In this document: positions 1 through 13,700 of the stretch, piece by piece | Layout of the letters: every line of letters begins with the position of its first letter | Position numbering within the stretch: position 1 is the first letter of the stretch | Program-made: the position numbers and the translations under genes | NCBI GenBank assembly: GCA_942159475.1 | Contig: OW804095.1 | Span: 151,394,808-151,458,807, forward strand | DNA length: 64,000 nt | From: Sthenelais limicola | Taxonomy: Eukaryota > Annelida > Polychaeta > Phyllodocida > Sigalionidae | Direction: 5' to 3' | The notes under the pieces: generated by a model | The model's database searches: none | What the model was told of the DNA's origin: nothing | The model's input: the letters and a program-made list of their open reading frames with translations, nothing else

Positions 1-22
1 GATGCCTAGTGAATGACTATTA

Positions 23-187
23 TCAACCACCTGGCTTTTCTGACTTTGCATTAAAATTTTGCCAAAATAAAAGATCGGGTTCGTCTTGTGTTTCTGCCCC
101 TTCAATTAATTCCGCAAATGACAGCAGGGAAAATTGTGGAACAGTCTCTCTCTTAGAGCCACTGGCCTTCTCAGAAGCGTTTATACC
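23..187 (-). CDS. AASDHPPT: AASDHPPT exon 5 and stop
   Basis: This exon covers residues 234-287 and the stop TGA at 23-25. The tail is weakly conserved, but FSLLSFAELIEGA resembles the FTILNFNDLM segment of vertebrate AASDHPPT. The acceptor is TTTTTTCAG. Confidence 0.82.
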   Translation of the reverse strand, partial: GINASEKASGSKRETVPQFSLLSFAELIEGAETQDEPDLLFWQNFNAKSEKPGG

Positions 188-2226
188 CTGAAAAAAATAT
201 AATTCCCAAATATTAACTACATGAAATAAGTGTGAAGATAAGCATTCAAGATCACAAAATGGGTGGAATAAAACAAAATGGATGGAATTAAAGTGTAGAC
301 GTTTAGAAAGTCACTAACCTTGGTTGCCACAGCTACATAATGATCTTTATCTAATCGCGTTTCCTCGAATGTCCAATCATTTTCTAATTTCCCATCAATG
401 TGCACTAGTGTGTCAGCAGTTTGTTGTCCAATTATTAGGTCTGCTGTGCCAATATGGAAATCGATGCGCTTCAGTTCAAAGCCAATGCCAATACCCAGTG
501 CTTTGACATAGCTTTCCTTCAGACACTGTTCAAAGACAAAAGGCTTAATTTATAATAGAAAAGTTTTACACTTCAGAAACTGTTGTAACTATAAGTGAAT
601 TGGAAGCTGAGTATAGTCACTGTTCACATTTTAATTGAACCGTTTTGTACATAAGAAATTATTGTCTTAAGCGGAGTGGAAGCCGAGTTGATAATTTATC
701 TAAGACTGAACTTATGGTGCCACTTACTGCCCTCTATCATATCAGAATATAGAATTAAATAATGAAAAAGAGAGTGGCCATAATATGTATTTGTTTAACC
801 AAACTAATCTAAAATAGAATAATAAATACTGTTTAAAGATCTATCTGTGCAGAGCAGCAATGGGATTTCCTGCATGGGTTTCACGAGCGTTGTGATGATG
901 AAACTATCATGGCAAACGCATTGATATCAGTTCTATTGCAATTATTCACAACAAATCCCAGTGTGAATAATTAAGAGGATGTAATAGAGAAGATAGTAAT
1001 TACCCATAGTCTGTAAAACCTAGCGAGTTGACCTAATGTCTCTTTCCCACTCTTGATATATTGCCACTCTTGCGTTGTGAACTGACGGCTCATGCGATCA
1101 AAGAATTCATCAATCCTCGTCCCTCCTGAAACAAACAGTTATTCTTTAAATAAATCCTCGAAATAGAACTAAAAACACCCCACAGTAAAGAACCATAAAT
1201 AACCACATCATACTTGTGCTTATAAGAAACGCGGGGAGTATACTATGTAAAAGCAATAAATTAATAATCAAATAATACCTATTCATAGCAGCATTTTGAA
1301 AAAAAAAATAGCAGCATTTTATATTCTTCATGTTGCAAATCTATATTTTCTATCAATAAAGCAATATAACCCTGCCACTGCATTGACTTGCTCCTATATC
1401 AAGAGTCCTCAAAAAGTCCTTATTTTGAGCTTTTTATAGTCATTAAATTTTATTCTCCCGAGATTGTGGGAACCCTGAATCATGGTCTTTCCCTCATACT
1501 AAAGATGGGTAGGGAACAGAGACAGCAATAAAGCATTTAGAGTCAGGAGCATTAAGCTATCAATGGTGGGAAGAGGTCGTTCTGTAAACACTCACTTGGT
1601 TCATCAACCTTCATAACATCGATGCCCACCAAGCGTCCATGTTCAGCTGCAAGAACCGAGAAGTCTCCTTGGTGCGACACATTGAAGTTGAACTCTTTGC
1701 ACTCAGGCGGATTGTCGTTAGATAGAAATGGCTTTCCCTTATCAGTCCTCTTGAGCAGAATGCCATCATACGGTATGGACAGTTCTTGGTGGATGCACTT
1801 ACGAAGTAGTAGTCGACCAGTCTGTAGCAGAATCTATTGTATTACAAGCTTGCGAACACCACAGGTAATACATACTTGAGTCAGATTGTGACTCACAACT
1901 GAAGTTTCACATTAAGCACAATTAATGATGTCAAAAATATTCTGGTAACTTCAGGGAGAATTATTTTGATGATGCAGATGGCCAGAAGGATTTAATTCAA
2001 AAGAATAGTCAGCAATATAAATAAACCAGATACGTAATCCTATACTGTCATTAGAAATTAAGCTACCAGCTAATATCCTTACCATAGCAGACTTGGCATC
2101 ACGTTGGAAGACAAATCTACTGATTCTTTCTTTCTCCTCTGGTTGAACACATTGTCCAGCCAATATCCACTCATTAATTTTTGGTTTCCAGTCAGTGAAT
2201 GGGAATGCCCAGCGAATGCTCGCCAT
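23..2226 (-). CDS. AASDHPPT: AASDHPPT-like 4'-phosphopantetheinyl transferase (5 coding exons)
   Basis: Joining minus-strand exons 2226-2083, 1821-1596, 1125-1004, 525-319 and 187-23 gives an open frame of 288 codons (287 aa) with GT-AG junctions throughout. The family transfers the 4'-phosphopantetheine arm of CoA to a Ser of carrier proteins (fatty-acid synthase ACP, mitochondrial ACP, aminoadipate-semialdehyde dehydrogenase) in the cytosol. Visible signatures are a WAF-x-W-like N-terminus with QPEEKERI (about residues 30-37), FNVSHQGD near 94-101, the Mg-binding GID at 114-116, and W-x-x-KES-x-x-K spanning exons 3 and 4 (W164, K167, E168, K172). The length is close to that known for the animal enzyme (about 309 aa). 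The start at 2224-2226 has A at -3 and G at +4. An in-frame ATG eight codons upstream (2248-2250) has a poorer context. A splice acceptor at 2269-2271 implies an untranslated first exon further upstream. The stop TGA is at 23-25. Confidence 0.93.
319..525 (-). CDS. AASDHPPT: AASDHPPT exon 4
   Basis: This 69-codon exon covers residues 165-233. It opens with CLKESYVKALG, completing W-x-x-KES-x-x-K with the previous exon, and continues through GFELKRIDF to DHYVAVATK. The acceptor is AACAG and the donor GTTAGT. Confidence 0.9.
526..1595 (-). other. AASDHPPT introns 3 (526-1003) and 2 (1126-1595)
   Basis: Plain AT-rich intron sequence either side of exon 3 (1004-1125). I see no further exon, repeat element or RNA gene here. 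Part of an A-rich segment is repeated at 1294-1322. Confidence 0.5.
1004..1125 (-). CDS. AASDHPPT: AASDHPPT exon 3
   Basis: This exon covers residues 124-164 (IDEFFDRMSRQFTTQEW ending in RLW) and carries the Trp that begins the W-x-x-KE motif. The acceptor is TTTCAG and the donor GTAATT. Confidence 0.88.
1596..1821 (-). CDS. AASDHPPT: AASDHPPT exon 2, catalytic core
   Basis: This exon covers residues 49-124 and carries the TGRLLLRK helix, KRTDKGKPFL, FNVSHQGD and the GID metal-binding motif. The acceptor reads CTACAG and the donor GTGAGTG. It leaves phase 1 and joins exon 3 to give an Arg codon. Confidence 0.9.
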
Positions 2227-2268
2227 GTTGACCCCTCTTAGTGATCGCATGAAGGGGTTTAATTTATC
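2083..2268 (-). CDS. AASDHPPT: AASDHPPT first coding exon with 5' UTR portion
   Basis: The exon runs from a TTTTTGCAG acceptor (cag complement at 2269-2271) to a GTAAGG donor (complement 2077-2082). Coding starts at 2226 and covers residues 1-48, ending in AKSAM in phase 0. The portion at 2227-2268 is 5' UTR or, if the upstream ATG is used, eight further codons. Confidence 0.85.
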
Positions 2269-4658
2269 CTGCAAAAACAATGAAAAAAGCCATGAATCAT
2301 GTTTTTATTTTTAACTTGTGAAAATGTTTGGGGAGTTTCAGCAGAAACTGGTTGATGCTTCAAATATAATTTCAAAAAATCTAAAAACACGCTGATCAGT
2401 CAGGCAGAGGTGACACGGGGCAATATTTAAAATCTCACTCCAGGTTTTAAAAATTCACCTTATTTGACTATCAAGCCTAAAGCAGTTAAGCCTAAAGGCA
2501 AGGTGCCTTGTGGTAACAGCTGTAAAAGGCCGTTAAAAGAACTTATAAATGCTGTTTCCATGACTCCCTAATTTAGGTGTATAGGCCTCACACATGTTTG
2601 TGCTGACATTAGTTCCCCCTCTCATGTTTGTTTTACATTTATACATCTTAGGGACAATCGTTTGGGGGCAGTTGTGAGGAAACTAAAGTATGCTGCCTTA
2701 CATTTGTCCTATGGTTGGCAGGCCTTTAAGATCCCAACCCCCTTCCAATTTTTGCTGTATCTTTAAATACAAACGAAACTGGCTGATTATGATCAAAAAA
2801 TGCTCCCACAATGCACCATTTCACTCCTTCACAGGTTTATAGTTTTGGGGGGCAATATGCCCCCATACCCCACTTCACCCCTACAGCCACAACTTGATTT
2901 TTTTTTTATAATTCCACATTTTACAATTTGTAAACATGGTTAAATGACACAATCAGTGTGTGTTTAAAACTGCATCCCTGGTTTTGAGAGTCCTTAATTC
3001 TTATCATGAAAGAGATATGTAAGCACCCTCTGCAGTTGGGTCTCATAAGTCATATAGACTATGTTGGTGTGATCATGTCAAAATAAATAATAGAGATAAA
3101 AAGATCAGTTTTAAAGTGTGATGAAATACCGTATTTTTTGCTCCAAAAAGCGCTAAAATGCCACCCCCAAATGGCACCTTAAATTTCAAAATTGCATGCC
3201 CTCGAACCCCCTAGAAAAAAAGGGGGGGGGGGTTAAACTGGTATCATGTTAATTAAGCGAGACTCCTTGAAATCATAAAAAGGGGTCTTTTTTAGCATCA
3301 GATTTTCCGCGTTTTGCCACAAAAAAAAGGGGGGGGGGTAAAATGCCTTGAAAATTCGCGGAAAGGGGGTGCTTTTCAAAGGCTGGAACAGAAAAGCGTA
3401 CACTTTTTAGCCCTAAGTGTGTGTGTGTGGGGGGGGGGGGGGGGGGTAATAATGCCTTTGGCTTTGTGCTCCTCTGGCTCCGTTTTGGGGATGGGCTGAT
3501 GTGCCCTCTTTTTTTTTATCTTGGGCCCCTCCTCATTTTACTTTTTAGATCCGCCCCTGCTCAGATGATCGAAGAGAGTAGGTTAGAGCGTACCTACCCA
3601 CTAGGCCTACAGTGCCAGTGCCATTGGCAGTGTCAGTCACAGGATCAGTTGAAAAGTGAAAATGCAATTGAAACAATAATCAGAAGAAAATAAAAATCGT
3701 AGCAGATAATCACGTATCAATAATAACTTTCGAAATCAATAGTCAAAGTGGACTGACATAAAACGATTACGGCATAATACGAAGAACAACTTTGTACCAA
3801 GCGCAAGCTCTGCTGCAGAAAACCTGTAAGTTGGCTTCATCTAATATCGCTCAGCGCACGCCGTTGCAACAGCTGACCACTGTGCATTTTCGCCATTTTC
3901 CCGACCAAAACAGGAACTGCAACTATGGACGCGAGCGAGAGAAATAATTTGTTTTGTAACATGTAAAACACTCGTTCGTCATGTCATCGTATCCTTTGTA
4001 TCGCCATCATGGTTTTCAACAGTGATTCGTGCTCGCGGTGATGCTGATAGAGACACTGGCCGGAGCTTCAAATGCTTATGGACGCGCTAAAATGCTGCGA
4101 TTGTTTTGACACCTCGGCTTCTAATGACTTCGTCCCCCGTGTAGCTGGCCGAGGTGGGAGGGGCATCTACCAACATGCCATTGCATGGGCGTAGACTCAA
4201 CGACTGAGTCGCTTGCATGCTGGTGCATGCCTTTCTACAGCATGATCCGACAAGGAAACCAGACTCAACCACCTTGCATTATCGTGCACTGTTGTCTTAT
4301 GACTCTATAAGTACCGGAGGAATCCATAATTTCATATTTACATTTATGATGTCAATGATGCCATGTTGTTGGTTGGCTAAGTATTATTAGCACCAATGTA
4401 ATATTTCGTGATCATGCAACTTGGGATTAACCATTAATACGCGCAATTTCGAGATCAATTTGGATTATTTGCAAGATTTCTTGTGCGGCTCAATGATCTT
4501 AGAAGCGCTACACCAATATATATATAGGAGCCAGAGGATTTACTTAGCCCCATACATGTACTTACAGCCACTGAGTTATATTTCTGATCTCAAGGTACAG
4601 GAAAGTGTATCACCTGATTAATGTCTCCTGGCAGCTGTTATATCTCAAAAACGAAATC
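2269..4658. other. Divergent 5' region between AASDHPPT and the CUB/LDLa gene
   Basis: No coding exon is recognisable. Positions 2580-3560 look like degenerate repeat sequence with several G-runs (3221-3231, 3329-3339, and 18 G at 3429-3446). Positions about 3840-4150 are richer in CG dinucleotides than the surroundings and are the best candidate for promoters or first exons of one or both flanking genes. A GTAAGT donor-like site on the plus strand at about 3826 could end a non-coding first exon, but this is unsupported. Confidence 0.45.
3840..4150. promoter_or_regulatory. Candidate promoter region (CpG-richer patch)
   Basis: CG dinucleotides are noticeably denser than in the flanking introns, for example around CGCTCAGCGCACGCCG at about 3849 and GGACGCGAGCGAGAG at about 3928. 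It lies between two divergently transcribed genes, both of which appear to need an upstream start. No TATA box or initiator can be assigned. Confidence 0.3.
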
Positions 4659-4785
4659 ATGGATGTGATCAAAAGAATCTCAAAATGTATGTTTTCTCAT
4701 GGACACAATGCAGACTATCCACTTTACTCACAACGAACTCTTGTTTTAGTTATACTAGTCCTGCTTTATCCAAATGTCAACACAG
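4659..4785 (+). CDS. Exon 1: start and signal peptide
   Basis: Starting at the ATG at 4659, it encodes residues 1-42: a charged N-region, then LVLVILVLLYP as the hydrophobic core of a secretion signal, then NVNT. It ends in phase 1 at a GTAAGT donor. A second in-frame ATG (codon 11, 4689) would give a shorter leader of more usual length. Which is used cannot be decided here. Confidence 0.72.
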
Positions 4786-7700
4786 GTAAGTGTTATTATG
4801 TTTTCCTTTATCTTAGATATTTAAAAGTGTTCGCACATACCCTAGCCTACGTGCAACACCCAGTCTGGACCAGTGTGCACAACACTGTCCCAGTTTAACG
4901 AGAGAGTAGCACATGCTTTTGTCGAAACTCATTGCCAGAACTTAACATCCCTCAAGAGTCAATCATTAATTTGAATATAAATTCATTTTATCTACAACTG
5001 AAATAATAGTTTTGTTAATATCGTACCTAATCAACATTTGGCGTTCGTTAAAGGACTCTGTACAGGGTTTAGAGTTTACTTATATAAAGACGGAAACACA
5101 TAATTTGAAGGCAAAACATTTCCTTGTTAGGAATGATTTTAAGTCAATTGTTTGGAAAATGTCTCCACATTCATGCGGGAGGTCAATGTGCCAAATTAGC
5201 AATTGGGGATTAGCGGCCAATCTTCACTTCAGGTCAAAGCGGCCGAGGTTAATTGCTGGTCAAACTGGCCGGAGTTTATTGGCAGCAAAAATAAATGCTA
5301 TGTACATATGCAACTTTGTATATATTTAAGTGATGAAAATAATGGGGTGAATGTCCGTTTATTCCTGGCAAATCACATGAGATGATGACAATTTATTCAT
5401 AGACCATGTATTGGTTGAGCTGGAAGGTTTGAATGGAAAGAGTATAGGCTGTTTACAAATATATCATATGCCGAGGAATAAAACGATAGACCTTTGTATT
5501 TACATCTACGGTATCTAGATTCTCATGTGACTTTTCCTAATTGTTCTCACGATTGTCATATTGACTTCCATAGCAAGACAAAAGCAACAAGAGGCTGATT
5601 TCTATATTAGAATTTTGCCAAGGGACTCAACTATAAATAGATATAAGTATAATACCGATTATAACCATAAGCTTTCAAATAAGTCATACAGTACATGTAT
5701 GTACATATAATAATTAATATGCTAGAGCTCTGCATGCATGCCATTAAAGTATTGGTTTTGTTATTTTTAACTTCGACATGGAATAAAACCCAGAAATATG
5801 CTGACTCACTAAATTCAGCGAGAGTATTAGCGAGCTAAATAAAGACATATAATTACTAGTTTATTTTAGCTCATGTACCATGGTCACGATAGCGGTATAC
5901 AGCCAGCATGATAGCTGCAATGCCTATCCATGCAGTCTAGCAACGCACGAACATATTCCCAGGTGGGCGTCCGATGATGGGTGTCTTCCTAAACTGGTCT
6001 GATGTACAAGTACCACAGTCCTGCCTGTAATTGCCCGTGTCTGGCTCATTCTTACAAACCACATATATTATCTAACTTTGTTTGAACTGCATTGACTGTT
6101 TGCTGAAGGCATACGGGCTGTGCTTTATAAACACCAACTCATTGTTGTACCAAGGCTTTAGTAGAAGCATTGGCTTCGCTGCCATAGTCAGGCTTGGAGT
6201 CGAGGGAGTGGCAGAACTCGACGTCAGCGCTATCTATCTGAGAGAATCAGGTTCAAACACGCAAAGCACCACCTACACCCCCAGCTGATTCGCAATTTAA
6301 TCTTTCAATATACGCATATATATATATATCTACATTGCCCTATACACAACATGATGAATGGTGCTCGGAAGGTAGCAAGCGTGCTATGGTGTATTCAGGC
6401 TTGACGGTAGAGAGCTGTACTGTAAACATATTATTAGCACGATATGGCGCTGTGTTCTAAATCTAATGTTAGAAACATACCGTTTCAATGACCTCAGTCA
6501 AAGCTTCAGTTTAACTGAGCTGTGTTCATGCAACTAATACTTTTCTATGCATTTTTAATGAGAGGAAGACTACATTTATTCGACCGTTGGTATAATATAT
6601 TATATTGATGCAATCGATTAAGATGCATGTGTTTGCAATACTGTTATGGTTCATCTAGTGCGGTGGAAATATGTATTCACCCATGGATCAATGGTACAAA
6701 GAATAATTAATAATTTAGCACTGACCACTGTCGAGCAGTATTATAGATTGTTAGATATGCGGTTACAATTATGTGTAACGGACATACACATAGATCTATA
6801 TTAATTCATGAATATTACATTTCTAATATCAAGTTCTTATATTATCTACGAGAATCTGTGACACATCATTATTATTACAAGTTGAACTGGTCGTAATGTG
6901 TCATTATATGATAGAGGAACTGCGGCAACATGATAAACAAACAAACACACGTCTACAGGAAGGTGCCGACGGCCAGACTGACCGCCCATTTATTTAAAAA
7001 AGAAAAAAAAAGAGAGTTGAGTCCTGCATCAGTAGTTACTGTGTCCGTGGCTGGGAGTGAGTGGTCAGCTAGGGTAGGATATATAAGTAGCTACTGGTCC
7101 TTGTGCTGGGCGCCCTCTCTAGTCATCCTCACATATATGCAGGGTGCAATATATACGGGTCAGATTTTCAGAAAATGTACAATCGGCAGCTCTACACATT
7201 TAGTAAATTCTGCTAAATAAGGCTGCAATTTGTCCAATACTAGGTAAATTCGAGTATATTTAGCATTGCATTGATTCTAGCAATTTGTTTGGTTAGGTTG
7301 AACTGTATTTGGAACTTTATTTTCGTCTAACATTTGGGTTATTTGAGAAGATTGGCGAAGTTGAATTGTGCATTTTCTGAAAATCTTACCCATATATATA
7401 TATATCATTTATTGTGAAAAATAACAAACATGTTGAATACAACCACTGTGCAAATTTGCATTACTGAAATAAAATAAACATCACATTTTTCTATTGAATA
7501 CATTTTTATCAAAATTGCCATTCTTTTTTTCAGCCGACTCAGATCCTCACAATTCACATAATATCAGCCGCTCTAGTGGCTCGGTTGAAATAGAATCTCG
7601 GGGCTATCCTACAGAATCGTATTACCAAGATGAAGCATATACAGAAATATGGTATATATCCTCCCCGAGTGCCAAAGTATATATCCAGCTTTATTTTGAA

Positions 7701-10700
7701 GATTTCCATATCAATGAGCAGAGTTTTATAAAGGTAAGACCGGTATTTGTGACTAAGTGTGCTTGTGATTTCCCCTCCAACTGTTCAGCATTTACGACTC
7801 TATCTACCGGTACATAGTAGTGTCTTGTTAACACATCTTATATAATATCTTATTCTACCTTCTGTAGTGTGAATACATGCAACCCCTTCTGGAAAGTGAG
7901 ACAATTTATAATTGATAATAAGCATTTATGTCATTCAATGTTTAAATAGTAATGACAAATTTGGAACATAACAATTTCATTGTCGTTCATATTAATTTGC
8001 ATTCCATCGTTTTTTGTTGACACAGATTGTAGATAAGAATGGACTCACCCCATTTAGGCAGCCTAACTTCATTTATGGATGGAATAGGAGACCCATCTTT
8101 CATTCTGCAGGCAATAATCTAGTTCTTTTATTCAAAACTGGTGATGCCAACCGACAAATTGCATATAATCATGGCTTCCGCGCAACAATAAAGTGGGTCG
8201 GCTGTGAGTATATTGTTCTTCTAATACTATGCTTTGATTTTGGATATTTTTTTATATTCAAGTCCTTCTAATCAAACATGAATTTGAGCATCACATCATA
8301 CAGACACTTTGGCCAGTATTGTATGACCGAACTGAATCCATTCTTCGACAACAATGCTATCTCTTTCGACTGTTGCATGATATATCTCATGTAATGCTTT
8401 CACTTTCTATTCAGACCCCCGTGACGAGTGGCATAAACACAATATTCCCAGTGCAGGTTCGTATTTGATAAATAATCCACAGTAACTTGATTTAGTGGCC
8501 CTTTTCAGTACAAAAACAATCTTCTTTTTATCAATTTGTAGCATTTACTAACGTGTATTCTCTTATTTAAATGGCATATAATTGTATGTATAATTTATAA
8601 ATTAACCATTGTGTGCAGTCTTTGTTTTTCACCCTTTGAATTCAGTGGTATGATACCTAGGGAAGTCTGTATTATATAGATATACATTTTATACTACTAT
8701 TTTATATTTCATGTAAACAAATTTTCAAAATATAATACCCGGTAGTATGGGCCCTATATTAGTTGTATTAATTGGTAATAAGGTTATGCCGACGACTGGG
8801 ATGTGACTGATCGTTTTCGTATACTTTCCTTTCAGGTTTCTGTGGTAATGTTCATGTCGACCCCAAATCTAAATATGTAACTTTCCAACCACCAACGGAT
8901 GCTATATCTAGAGACTATTTATTTGACTGTATTTGGTACATTCCCGCCAAATATATGAAAGTTTCATCTCTAAAATTGAGTGAGTATTTTGCATCGTGTT
9001 TATATCTGGGACAGAACACCAATTGGTTTTAATCTTAAATACCTTCGACTTCTCATGCCTAAATAAAGCATAGCTGTAGATTCTTGCAACCTCCCATTCT
9101 CCCTTCCTAATCTAAAGATAGCTAAAGATGCCTTGGGTGGCGAGGAGGCCCAGAGGGATTAAGCGATTAGGTGATAGCGGCTTAGTTTATGATAAAGCTG
9201 CAGGTAGTGGATTCAAACATACATGCTGTACAATGTGAAACTTTTCCTCCCTGCATTCTCTACGACTCTCCCCACTATAGACACTTTCCCCTCATTCTCC
9301 CCTCTCACACCTTCCACAGAGTCAAGAATGGTGGTTGATATAAAATATGAATATACAACTTGTTATACATCATTGGCACATGAAAAACAATAACTACAAC
9401 CCCCAGGTCGTGTCATTAAGGTTCTGAAAAATCATTGATATCGGCCTTGAAAATCACTAAAATTGACCTTGAAAGGCCTTGAAAAGCCTTGAAATTCTTC
9501 AGTCCAAAAAACGTGGAGACCCTGTATTATAATCTCTTCTTGTATAAGAGCTGACACAAGTCCAAATTGTTGATCCCATCTGTCCACCTTCTGAATCATC
9601 AACGGTTTCACCCATTATGTCTTGTTGCATAAGAGTTGACAATAAGCCAAACCTTTGACTGTGGGGCAATGCTGTTGTTCGCAGTAGTCAAAGAAATAGA
9701 AAAGGCTTCTGAATATATTGTAGGTGTGTGTGGGTGCTGCGGGATTTGGGTCAATTAGAAATAGGAGCTAAATATAGATCATTTACAGGACAAAGTGAAG
9801 TTTCATATGTATGGGTCATATTTTCAGAAAATGTACAATTCGTCGTCGCCAATCCTCTCAAATAACCCACATTTAAGACGAAAATGAGCTTCAAAATGCA
9901 GTTTAACATAACAGAACTGCTACTTTAAATCAATGTGATACAAATATACTCAGATATACCCGGTATTCATCATTTTTCAGCCTAATTTAGCAGAATTTCC
10001 TAAATGTGTAGAGCTGCTAATTGTACATTTTCTGAAAATCTGACCCGTATACTGGTCTATACATTATGTACTTATGGACATAATTTATTGTGACTTTATA
10101 TCATTATTTCGAAAATATGCATGGTAATCAATGAAATTGATCGTTTTCATACGTCGCCATATCAAGAAAAAATATCAAAAGACAGTTTAAAGAAGAAGAC
10201 AAAAGCACACTCTCTAATATCGATAGGTCTTTCGTACAATACACTTCTGTTCATCTAATAATTTAAACCCCATTTGCCCACTCCTCTAGACTTCTTCTAA
10301 ATGTATAGCTCATTTACAATAATGACTGGTAATAATTCTCAATCAACATTGAATGGCAACATTTGATGACCTGAATTTTCTGAATCATTGACCTAATTTA
10401 CAAAAGATACAAAGTATCCAATCTAATTAATCCACCATATATACTATAGGCACAATCTTTTTGGAGCATTGCTTTAGATAACGCATTACCTGTGATACTT
10501 AAAATATTTCTTAATACATGTTCTTCTTTCTTCCAGAAAAAGACACGACTAACTATGCACAACAGCTAAACGTATACAATAATGGACACTTGGAAAACCC
10601 GATAAATGCGATATATGCATACACTGACACTAGTCCAGGCTCCACTACACTTACGTCATCCTCTGGGCTCTTTCTAGTCAGACTTAAATCCCACATGGAC

Positions 10701-13700
10701 CAAGGCGATTATATAAAGATCCAGTTCTCCAACAATAGCTACCAATTAGACACTACACGTGAGTTGGTTAAGCAATGCTTTCTAAAGTGAAGGGCCTAGT
10801 CCACCAAGCCGATTCTCATGCGATTTTGCCCCGCAGAGGACTTTTTACACTGAATTCTGTGAGAATCACATGAGAATCGGCTTAGTGGACTAGGCCCTTT
10901 AGTCATAATCGATACAATGTATTCTATCTCTTTAGGGAACACATCTTCACTTTGTTTACACGGGGAAATACCCAATATAATGTTTGTTAACGTCTTTATT
11001 TGTCAATCTATATTGGTAGTAGTCTAGTGAAATGTTTACCTTCGTCTAGTAATATAGATAAAGACCCTCCCACACACAGCCGATTTGCCTCCAGATTGTC
11101 CCCCGATTTAGGTCTTCTGATGAATCCTATGATCTCATTACAAATCCTGGTTTATGTTTTTGAAATAACATAAACCAGGATTGGAAATGAAATCCTAGGA
11201 TTCATCGGAAGACCCAAATCGGGGGGCAAATCGGGAGGCAAATCGGCTGTGTGTGGGCAGGGTATAACCGCTGTTTATTTAAGAGTCAATATTTTACCTG
11301 TATGATTAAAATACATGACGGTATGCTTTATTTAGTATTCTCTCTTTCCCCAGCATCTAAACCTGCTGTTAACCTCGCTGCTTCACAAAATTGTCCATTC
11401 AACACATATCAACATAAAGCTGATGAATGTGCAGACTACTGGGAAAACCTAAGTGGAAGTAAGTGACATAAAAAAAAAAAAGTAACAAGGCATCAGAGCC
11501 AACTTTCCATTCTCACACAAATATTTTACTTTACACTAATCCGATTCTCATGCGATTTTGCGCCGCAAAGGACTTCTTATGTGAGAATCGCATGAGAATC
11601 GGCTTAGTAGACAAGGCCCTTTATTGACAATCAAAGTTTTCACACGATAAGTAATGCGAACAACTCCGCGGTGAAACCTGTTAAACAGGACAATTAAACA
11701 TTACCACCCCTGAACAATATTTAACTGAACATGTTTGTTCGCTGTTTAACATTTTATCGATGTTTCAACAACTAAACAATATGATATTTTTAAACAATCC
11801 TCAATGTCGATACAGTATTCAATGAAAACAGTCAAATTCTCTATAACTTTATATAAAATTCAATATATTATCCTAATAGAAACTACATGTATACATGTAA
11901 ACTATTTATTTCCTGATCACATATATGTCAACTAGACAGAAAACATTGTTTTCATTTTTGTTTTGGTGTAAAATATATTTATAAACGCATGGCACTATTT
12001 GTGATGAACGATCTGTGGTTCCTCCATAGGTGATGAAACCTGCCTGTATTTGCCGTACGGCTATGCTCGCTGCAAGGCCTTCAAGTCGACGGGCGAGTGC
12101 ACCCACCCAGATTACGATGGTTGTGATGGCTATGTTGACTGTCGATCAGGAGGGGAAGACGAAGGAGACACATTCTGCAAGAGAAGTCGTGAGTACACTT
12201 ACTTACTTTAATTTGAACCTAAGTAGCTCTAAGTCAGGTTCTTCATCGTTCAACCCATTGGTATAAGTGCCTCAAGACTCATCGTACAATATTGTGGGTA
12301 AATTATCCACCCCACGTTTCCTATTGATGTATTCGTTACTCGGAGTGATCTCTGCTTTACGTCCTTTGAAACAATGAAAGGGTATGTTGTAAGACATTGA
12401 GGAATTACCCAGCAATTGGGTCGATTATGCAGAAGTCAGAGAGTGTTTTGTGGTGGACGATTCAGCTCCAAGAGCAGCCAATACTGTACAATATAATTAA
12501 GATGTTAAACCATGCGTTGTAGGAAAATAGGAAGGTATATTACTCAACTCATGTTCCTAACTTAGTATATACACGAATATTTGCCTATACTACAGCATAT
12601 ACATGTGTATGGATGGTGACACTTTGAACAAAAAAGATCCTGAAAAAAAAATCAGGTAAACGGTCCTGCATTTTCCTACTTTTGACCATTGCCTGTGCTA
12701 TTCATTAATGAAAAATAAAATATTAATTTACTGAAGTGTTTTGTCAGAATGATCTGGTCCCAACAAAATATTTAAATATTGCACAACCATCCCCGAAGAA
12801 ATGTTTTTCCATTTACTTTTAACTTAACCATGAACTTAAAACGAATTTTAAAACAAAATAAGAATTGAATAATTAATTTATTTATTCAATGCAATATGTA
12901 GCCTACTATAGGTTCATTTGATAATAATTTTGTATGCTTAAGAATGATCCGTCTTAAGATGGACACATTAATTGCATACTGGTCTGTGGATGTCTAAATG
13001 GGTGGTATTCTAATAAAAAAATATCCGTTAAAATATTTTCATCTTTAATTATTTATATCATACAAGTAACACATAACTCTTAAACAGCATTTTAAAATGA
13101 AACTTGATTCAATTATACTTACTATACAGAAACCTCGTTCCTGCGTAATTTACCGTTTATTGTTGTCGCATACTCACCATGCCTCACCCATTTTCTATAT
13201 TCTCACAAATAGTAAATGTTAAGATTTATAAAAAAAGTTAACATTTATAATATATCAATAAACCACAGTTAAGTTTTTAAATGAAGATATTAATTATGAT
13301 ATTAATTATGATACTGGCATTATAGGTCCTGCATTGTCTTCAGGGTCCTTCATATTGCCATTTCTGTATTGTTCTGTTACATTTTGGTCACAGGAACTAA
13401 GGCTTTATTTCTGTCATTCTCTCACTCTGTGTGTGCCTACTTTGGACTCGTTCACGACCATACATATCTCCTCCTCCTCCTCCACTTCTCCACCACACAT
13501 CAGACCTTCACTGGTTTACTGCCAATGCCCTGGCGGCAGCCATCTTGATATTACTGGGCTGGAGCTGCGGCTGCCGTCGCCGTGGTTACCGGCGTTCCTG
13601 TTCGGAGTATCAGCAGAGCTGTTGCAGCCTAACGTGTCTAGAGACGTATACGTGTGACCTTAGCTTCCTACGCTCATGGCCGTCTAAAATAAGCGCCTGC

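Noticed and set aside
13431..13500. In-frame extension upstream of the C1 TM exon rich in Ser and Pro
   Set aside because: It is the pyrimidine tract of the 3' splice site; CAG at 13501-13503 fits the acceptor, and the phase joins exon 8.
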